In this document: one piece after another, positions 59,677 through 64,000 of the stretch
How the letters are laid out: every line of letters starts with the position of its first letter
How positions within the stretch are numbered: position 1 is the first letter of the stretch
Position numbers and translations under genes: made by a program
Source of the DNA: Psychrobacillus glaciei
GTDB lineage: Bacteria; Bacillota; Bacilli; Bacillales_A; Planococcaceae
NCBI RefSeq assembly: GCF_008973485.1
Contig: NZ_CP031223.1
Span: forward strand, 3,806,001-3,870,000
Reading direction: 5' to 3'
DNA length: 64,000 bases
Notes under the pieces: generated by a model
What the model was told of the DNA's origin: nothing
Databases searched by the model: none
What the model saw: the letters and a program-made list of their open reading frames with translations, nothing else

Positions 59677-59791
59677 CAATCAACTAGTATGTATGGGGCG
59701 AATTATAATTGCTTAGTAAGATTGATGACATTTAAATCCTATGAACACTGGTTTCGCAGGTCGATAATCCATATACTTTCTTATCTTTTAA

Positions 59792-59824
59792 AAAAGGACT
59801 TCCATTAACGCAGGAAGTCCTTTT
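59792..59824 (-). terminator. Terminator of the GH3 gene
   Basis: AAAAGGACTTCC (59792-59803) pairs perfectly with GGAAGTCCTTTT (59813-59824). On the minus strand it ends in TTTTTT. Confidence 0.9.
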
Positions 59825-59831
59825 CTTATTG

Positions 59832-61481
59832 TTATTTCCCTATCGTTTGTTCTATCGTCTGGTTTAAGTCTTTTAAATCTAACTCTTTTACTAATTCGTT
59901 GCTCAGTTTATACTTTTCTTTCAACAAAAGAATGCGACTGACGCTTGTATTTATTCGTTCCTCTGAAATCTCTCCATTATGAACTGCTTGTTTTATCGCA
60001 TCAAAGGCGCTTTTCACCTTTTGGTAATCATGCGCTATTAACACGATATCGTTCCCAGCTTTCACAGCGTCCACTGCAGCTTGTCCAATTTCATAATGTC
60101 CTAGTATTGCATTCATTGTCATATCGTCGGTCATTACCACTCCAGCAAATTGAAGTTGTTCCCTTAATATACCGGTAATAATGGTATGGGACATAGAAGA
60201 AGGAAACTTTGCATCAATCTTTGGCAATAAAATATGGGCAACCATGACTACATCCGCTCCAAGCTCGATGGCATCTTTAAATGGAATTAACTCAAGCGCA
60301 TATAATTCTTTTATATTTTTCTGAATGATTGGAAGTTCTAAATGAGAATCCACAGCGGTATCACCGTGTCCTGGGAAATGCTTCACCACAGAAATAACAT
60401 TTCCACTCTGAATGCCTTTCATCGTCTGTATGCCAAGTTTACTCACAATCTCTGCGTTTTCACCAAAAGAACGATCTCCAATAATAGGATTCTTAGGGTT
60501 GCTATTCACATCCAGCACAGGTGCAAAATCGAGATTAAAACCGAATGCATTCATCTCTTTTCCTAGAAGAGCACCTATATTATAAGAAAGAACCGGATCA
60601 TCTTGTTTCCCAATTTCTTGATTTGTAGGCGTCTTATCCAGTCCAGGTAGCCTTGATATTCTACCTCCCTCTTGATCAACACCTAAAAATAGTGGAAGCT
60701 TTTCCTTTTCATTTTCGGCTTTTATTGCATTTAATAAAGAGATAGTTTGATTAGCATTTTTTAGATTTTCTTTATAAAAGATAATTCCCCCGATTTTATC
60801 CGTTGAAATTAATTCCTTAGATTCATTAGTTAAACTTGTACCATCTATCCCTGCAAAAATCATTTGTCCTATTTTTTCGTCCAAACTCATGTCAGAAATA
60901 GATGGGGTTTCTTCTTCCACTTCCATATAAACGGATACATGATCAACTGCTGGATTAGGTTCACTTTCTGTCACTTTCGGTAAAATCCATTTCAGTTGGT
61001 ATTTGGAGGAAACTTCATAAATGAGAATCGTTTGGTTTACTTTATCGTCTTGGTAACTTCGAATTTCATCTGCTTCCCCCTTTATCCTTTCAATATCCTC
61101 TAAATGGATTTGTTGAATAGCTAGAGAAGAGGATCGAATATCGAAAACAATATTGGAACGATGACCTATTGTCACATTTTCGGATAAATAGTCTTCGTAA
61201 ATGGCTGTTGAAACTTCGCTTTTGTCCTCCGGCATTCCCCATAATTTATGTACATTTTGAACATCCGTCTGACCTACAATAAACGGAACATCCATTGATT
61301 TCCCTTTTTCTGCAAGTTCAAAAACTAGCTGTACTAGAGATTCCACTTCGGATGGCTCTTTTACTATAGGTGTTCTCCCTTTATCAATCATCTCTTTTTG
61401 TTCTTTATTGCTTTCTATAATTAACGAAACAAATATGATTACTAAAAACAAAAAAAGGAATAATATCACTTTTTTGATCAT
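59832..61481 (-). CDS. Membrane-anchored DUF4309 + glycoside hydrolase family 3 fusion (NagZ-like)
   Basis: 549 residues from the ATG at 61481, after GGGGGTTC. An uncleaved-looking hydrophobic N-terminus (VILFLFLFLVIIFVSLII) is followed by a DUF4309/YjgB-like domain (residues about 50-165: LVQLVFELAEKGKSM; VQNVHKLWGMPEDKS; SNIVFDIRSSSLAIQQIHLED). From about 200 comes a GH3 N-acetylglucosaminidase domain with LDEKIGQMIFAGIDG, GVDQEGGRISRLPGLD, KHFPGHGDTAVDSH (catalytic Asp-His dyad) and the nucleophile in VVMTDDMTM. It should remove GlcNAc from muropeptides outside the cell during wall turnover. Confidence 0.9.
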   Translation of the reverse strand: MIKKVILFLFLFLVIIFVSLIIESNKEQKEMIDKGRTPIVKEPSEVESLVQLVFELAEKGKSMDVPFIVGQTDVQNVHKLWGMPEDKSEVSTAIYEDYLSENVTIGHRSNIVFDIRSSSLAIQQIHLEDIERIKGEADEIRSYQDDKVNQTILIYEVSSKYQLKWILPKVTESEPNPAVDHVSVYMEVEEETPSISDMSLDEKIGQMIFAGIDGTSLTNESKELISTDKIGGIIFYKENLKNANQTISLLNAIKAENEKEKLPLFLGVDQEGGRISRLPGLDKTPTNQEIGKQDDPVLSYNIGALLGKEMNAFGFNLDFAPVLDVNSNPKNPIIGDRSFGENAEIVSKLGIQTMKGIQSGNVISVVKHFPGHGDTAVDSHLELPIIQKNIKELYALELIPFKDAIELGADVVMVAHILLPKIDAKFPSSMSHTIITGILREQLQFAGVVMTDDMTMNAILGHYEIGQAAVDAVKAGNDIVLIAHDYQKVKSAFDAIKQAVHNGEISEERINTSVSRILLLKEKYKLSNELVKELDLKDLNQTIEQTIGK

Positions 61482-61603
61482 AAAAGAACCCCCAAATGAA
61501 TGATGTTGCTCATTTTCTATTTCTTTAAGTGTAACCATTATACCCTTAATTTAACTTCATACAATGTATGGACCTATCTTAATTTCAATTCAATTAAACT
61601 AAC

Positions 61604-61635
61604 AAAAGCGACCTCAAGAATGATCTCAAGGTCGC
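61604..61635 (-). terminator. Terminator of the cupin gene
   Basis: GCGACCT (61608-61614) pairs with AGGTCGC (61629-61635), then TTTTG on the minus strand. Confidence 0.8.
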
Positions 61636-61640
61636 GAATT

Positions 61641-62141
61641 TTATTCTGGCAATTTTTCATAAGCCATTTTACGAATAATTTGTTCATGTTGCGGATGCTT
61701 TTCTAATAATTCACTTTGCGTGAAAAGTTCGAAGTCTTCAAAATCAAAACCAGGAGCAACCATACAGCCAACGAGCGAAAATATCCCATTCTCGCTAACA
61801 GATGAACCAAAAATAGCGTTTTTAGGGACCAATACTTGAGGCGTTTCTCCGTTTTCTATATCAAGCCCTAGCTTATGCTCAAAATAATTTCCCTCTTCAT
61901 CAATTACATGTACTAGCAAAGAACTTCCACCGTGAAAATACCATATTTCATCCGACTTAAGTCGGTGGAAATGCGATACATCTCCTGCTCCTATTAGAAA
62001 ATAAATACTCGTATATAGCTTTCGAGTTGTTCCAAATGCATCTATTGATTGATCGGAATTATATGTACTTTTATAATACCCGCCTTCTGGGTGAGGCTCC
62101 AAACCTAAATGGTGTATGTAATAGTTGGCATCCTTCTGCAT
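61641..62141 (-). CDS. Cupin-fold protein, DUF985 family
   Basis: 166 residues from the ATG at 62141, whose A is the last base of the upstream stop (TAATG). GAGGG precedes it. YYIHHLGLEPHPEGGYYKST and SIYFLIGAGDVSHFHRLKSDE carry the metal-binding His/Glu pattern of the cupin barrel, and GCMVAPGFDFEDFEL closes it. Function of DUF985 proteins is unsettled. Translationally coupled to the histidine phosphatase gene. Confidence 0.88.
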   Translation of the reverse strand: MQKDANYYIHHLGLEPHPEGGYYKSTYNSDQSIDAFGTTRKLYTSIYFLIGAGDVSHFHRLKSDEIWYFHGGSSLLVHVIDEEGNYFEHKLGLDIENGETPQVLVPKNAIFGSSVSENGIFSLVGCMVAPGFDFEDFELFTQSELLEKHPQHEQIIRKMAYEKLPE

Positions 62142-62728
62142 TATACTTCCCTCGTTTCTAAATGTTTCATACAATTGAATAGGTGACATAAATTTTTAGA
62201 GTCTTGTAATTCTATCACTGTTAAAGAAGTATTTCCTATATCTCGAACGAATTCACCATTTGGTACAAGCACATTAATTAATCGTCCAATAAAGCCTCCG
62301 TGACTAACAACTAATACTCGTTTTCCAGGGTGCGCTTGCTTAACATCTTCTATAAAAGACATACCACGAGCAATAATAACCTCTTCTGGTTCAAATCCCA
62401 ATTCTAACTTCCTCCAGCCAAAGCCCCATTTTGCAACTCGCTCTCCCTCTGTTGTACCTTCAATAATACCTCCACCAACTTCCCCCAATCGCTTGTCAAC
62501 AACAAAATCAATCTCCAGTTGTTTTTCAGCAATGATCTCAGCAGTTCTTTTCGCACGAATTAAAGGACTTGTATAAATGATGTCCCATTCTTCCTGTTCG
62601 ATTCTATCGGCAACCCTCTCCGCCATTTCAATTCCTTCCTCATCCAGTGGTACATCTGTTGTTCCTTGTGCTCTTCCCTCTTTATTCCAAGCTGTTACAC
62701 CATGTCTAACAAATCCTATTGTTGTCAT
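62141..62728 (-). CDS. Histidine phosphatase family protein (phosphoglycerate-mutase-like)
   Basis: 195 residues with GGGGGA. The RHG motif is in IGFVRHGVTAWNKEGRAQG (H9), with the second His in VLVVSHGGFIG and an acid residue in the RLGEVGGGIIEG segment. It probably dephosphorylates a small metabolite; the substrate is unknown. Shares one base with the cupin gene downstream. Confidence 0.92.
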   Translation of the reverse strand: MTTIGFVRHGVTAWNKEGRAQGTTDVPLDEEGIEMAERVADRIEQEEWDIIYTSPLIRAKRTAEIIAEKQLEIDFVVDKRLGEVGGGIIEGTTEGERVAKWGFGWRKLELGFEPEEVIIARGMSFIEDVKQAHPGKRVLVVSHGGFIGRLINVLVPNGEFVRDIGNTSLTVIELQDSKNLCHLFNCMKHLETREV

Positions 62729-63011
62729 TTTATTTCCCCCTTGTTATGTTCATATTTATTTCACCCATGAATCATTGTAGAGCAAAAGAAGAAGTACAAC
62801 ACTTTGTTACTGGCTTATCATCCAGTTTCGCAATTGGTTCACCTAAAATCTATCTTCCACTACTCCAAGCCTAGCATAATTTGCTTTTCATTTTTCATTC
62901 CCTAATTATTCTACTTGTTGCATGATTTCTTCTACTCGAATGAATAAAACCTACTTCTTATTCTTTCATTATAAAGAAATAAAACAATTGGAACAAATAC
63001 TTATTATTCAC
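62729..63011. other. Intergenic stretch upstream of the MerR gene
   Basis: About 280 bases with no gene, repeat or terminator that I can support. It is AT-rich and has several short pyrimidine runs. The MerR promoter begins immediately after it. Confidence 0.5.
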
Positions 63012-63042
63012 TTGACCTTAACGTTACGTAAAGGTTTAGACT
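63012..63042 (+). promoter_or_regulatory. MerR-type promoter with 19-bp spacer and dyad operator
   Basis: TTGACC (63012-63017) and TAGACT (63037-63042) are separated by 19 bases, the over-long spacing characteristic of promoters activated by MerR proteins. The spacer holds the dyad ACCTT-a-ACGT-t-ACGT-a-AAGGT (63015-63035). The regulator gene follows 22 bases later. Confidence 0.85.
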
Positions 63043-63064
63043 GTAGTTATGAGGAGATGTTGGT

Positions 63065-63823
63065 GTGGAATATACGATACAAAAGCTTGGTCAATTAGGG
63101 GGAATAAGTACCCGGACGCTTAGGTATTACGATGAAATTGGATTGCTTAAACCAGCACGCATTAATTCATCTGGCTATCGTATTTATAGTTCTGAAGAAG
63201 TAGATCGACTGCAGCAAATTCTTTTTTACCGAGAGCTCGGGGTGAATTTGGATAGCATTAAAGAAATAATGACTCCTGAGGCGTTCGACAAAGCAACTGC
63301 ATTAAAAGAACATCGGGAAAAATTGCTCAAAAAAAGAACACAATTGGATTTATTAATCCACAATGTGGATAAATCTATTCAACAAACTGAAAGGGGAATT
63401 ACAATGGCAGATAAAGAGAAATTTGAAGGCTTCAAACAGGAACTTGTGGATAACAATGAGATAAAGTACGGGAAAGAAATTCGAGAAAGATATGGTGAGG
63501 ATGCTGTCAATAAATCGAATGCTAAAATAAATGGTATGACGAAAACACAGTACGAAGAAGTAACAAGCTTAGAGCAACAAGTATTAAATAGTTTGAAAGA
63601 TGCGATGCAAGCGGGTGACCCCGCGGGAGAACTTGCGCAAAAAACAGCAGATATGCACCGCCAATGGCTAAGCTTTTACTGGGATAAGTACTCCAAAGAA
63701 GCACATGCCGGACTTGCCGAAATGTATGTAGCAGATGAACGATTTACTGCATATTACGACAAAATCCAAACTGGTGCTGCAGAGTTTTTAAGAGATGCAA
63801 TTTTAATCTATGCAAAAAACTAG
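63065..63823 (+). CDS. MerR-family regulator with TipAS-like effector domain
   Basis: 252 residues from a GTG with GAGGAG. The N-terminal winged helix (YTIQKLGQLGGISTRTLRYY, DEIGLLKPARI, SGYRIYSSEEVDRLQQI) is a standard MerR DNA-binding domain, followed by a coiled-coil dimerisation helix to about 120. The C-terminal TipAS-type domain has DMHRQWLSFYWDKYSKEAH and YVADERFTAYYD. It resembles Streptomyces TipAL and B. subtilis Mta, which sense drugs. The MerR-type promoter upstream suggests autoactivation. Confidence 0.92.
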   Translation: MEYTIQKLGQLGGISTRTLRYYDEIGLLKPARINSSGYRIYSSEEVDRLQQILFYRELGVNLDSIKEIMTPEAFDKATALKEHREKLLKKRTQLDLLIHNVDKSIQQTERGITMADKEKFEGFKQELVDNNEIKYGKEIRERYGEDAVNKSNAKINGMTKTQYEEVTSLEQQVLNSLKDAMQAGDPAGELAQKTADMHRQWLSFYWDKYSKEAHAGLAEMYVADERFTAYYDKIQTGAAEFLRDAILIYAKN

Positions 63824-63847
63824 AAGGTTTGATCCTTCTAGTTTTTT
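63816..63847. terminator. Bidirectional terminator overlapping gene ends
   Basis: AACTAGAAGG (63818-63827) pairs with CCTTCTAGTT (63834-63843), with TTTTT after. It overlaps the stop codons of both convergent genes. Confidence 0.85.
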
Positions 63848-64000
63848 AATACTTGTTCGATTATGTGGATATCTTCTGGATAAGCCAAAGGAAGGGTCGC
63901 AATTTCTTCTATCGATTTCCAAGCTATTTCATGGATAAACTCGTCTGGATCTTGTATCGTTATTTCGCCACTCATTATTTCCACTAAAAAATATTCCACA
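63838..64000 (-). CDS. NUDIX hydrolase C-terminal part (partial)
   Basis: The last 53 codons plus stop, with the 5' end beyond the window. Reads VEYFLVEIMSGEITIQDPDE then FIHEIAWKSIEEIATLPLAY, the closing strands and helix of NUDIX pyrophosphohydrolases. The NUDIX box itself lies outside the window, so activity cannot be judged. Confidence 0.75.
   Translation of the reverse strand, partial: VEYFLVEIMSGEITIQDPDEFIHEIAWKSIEEIATLPLAYPEDIHIIEQVLKN

Noticed and set aside
59233-59808. 191-codon open reading frame on the plus strand
   Set aside because: Overlaps the DUF421 stop, crosses a terminator and a GC-rich repeat, and gives a Pro-rich low-complexity product; an artefact.
1-64000. Prophage, defence island or integrated plasmid
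   Set aside because: No integrase, phage structural, restriction or toxin-antitoxin genes found; gene content is ordinary chromosomal.

Overview
The window looks like chromosomal DNA of a low-GC, Gram-positive member of the Bacillales. The best fit is a Planococcaceae-type genus close to Psychrobacillus, Lysinibacillus or Sporosarcina. Reasons: AT-rich sequence, strong AGGAGG ribosome binding sites with frequent TTG/GTG starts, many genes recognisable as B. subtilis counterparts (yhfW, ppaC, nsrR-hmp, thrCB, yclNOPQ, hflX, sigV-rsiV, floT-yuaF, mhqD, ycgT, yuxK, brnQ), and meso-diaminopimelate dehydrogenase. The genus is inferred from memory of protein families, not from a search.

Layout. 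1-5 kb: end of an ABC exporter and its PadR regulator, the Rieske oxidoreductase YhfW, a DUF2500 protein, an FrnE-like DsbA protein and PpaC. 4.9-6.7 kb: divergent nsrR and hmp, a nitric-oxide response pair. 6.8-13.8 kb: GNAT acetyltransferase, AAG-type glycosylase, P-loop kinase, niacin permease NiaP, thrC-thrB, a uracil-DNA glycosylase and a PAP2 phosphatase. 14-17.8 kb: the Fur-controlled yclNOPQ siderophore importer. 17.9-28.3 kb: a lipoprotein, a peptide transporter, an ABC exporter, HflX, a VOC protein, NhaC and a methyltransferase. 28.3-31.9 kb: a MacB-type exporter divergent from sigV-rsiV. 32-39 kb: a PCYCGC lipoprotein, FumC, an HD-GYP protein, SigW-type yuaF-floT and DUF47-Pit phosphate uptake. 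39-52.9 kb: pentapeptide protein, MMPL transporter, mhqD, drug efflux MFS, a decayed DUF421 gene, dipeptidase with a 30-residue membrane peptide, ddh, DinB proteins, ycgT and yuxK. 53-59.8 kb: the most repeat-rich part, with a possible TIR-bounded non-coding element, GC-rich palindromic repeats, brnQ, a T-box-controlled MFS permease, Fsr and DUF421. 59.8-64 kb: a DUF4309-GH3 fusion, cupin, histidine phosphatase, a MerR/TipA regulator and a partial NUDIX protein.

Most genes are housekeeping or stress-response genes in short operons separated by clear intrinsic terminators. Regulation is unusually readable: three Fur boxes, an NsrR site, an MhqR-type operator, a PadR-type palindrome, SigW- and SigV-type promoters, a MerR 19-bp-spacer promoter and a T-box.

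I found no phage, CRISPR array, defence island, rRNA or tRNA. The most striking unexplained signal is a set of at least seven intergenic arrays in which a short keyword recurs every 21 bp (occasionally 20). The keyword differs between arrays, but the period does not. 21 bp is two turns of B-DNA. I do not know this as a named repeat family, and it is my leading candidate for something undescribed.
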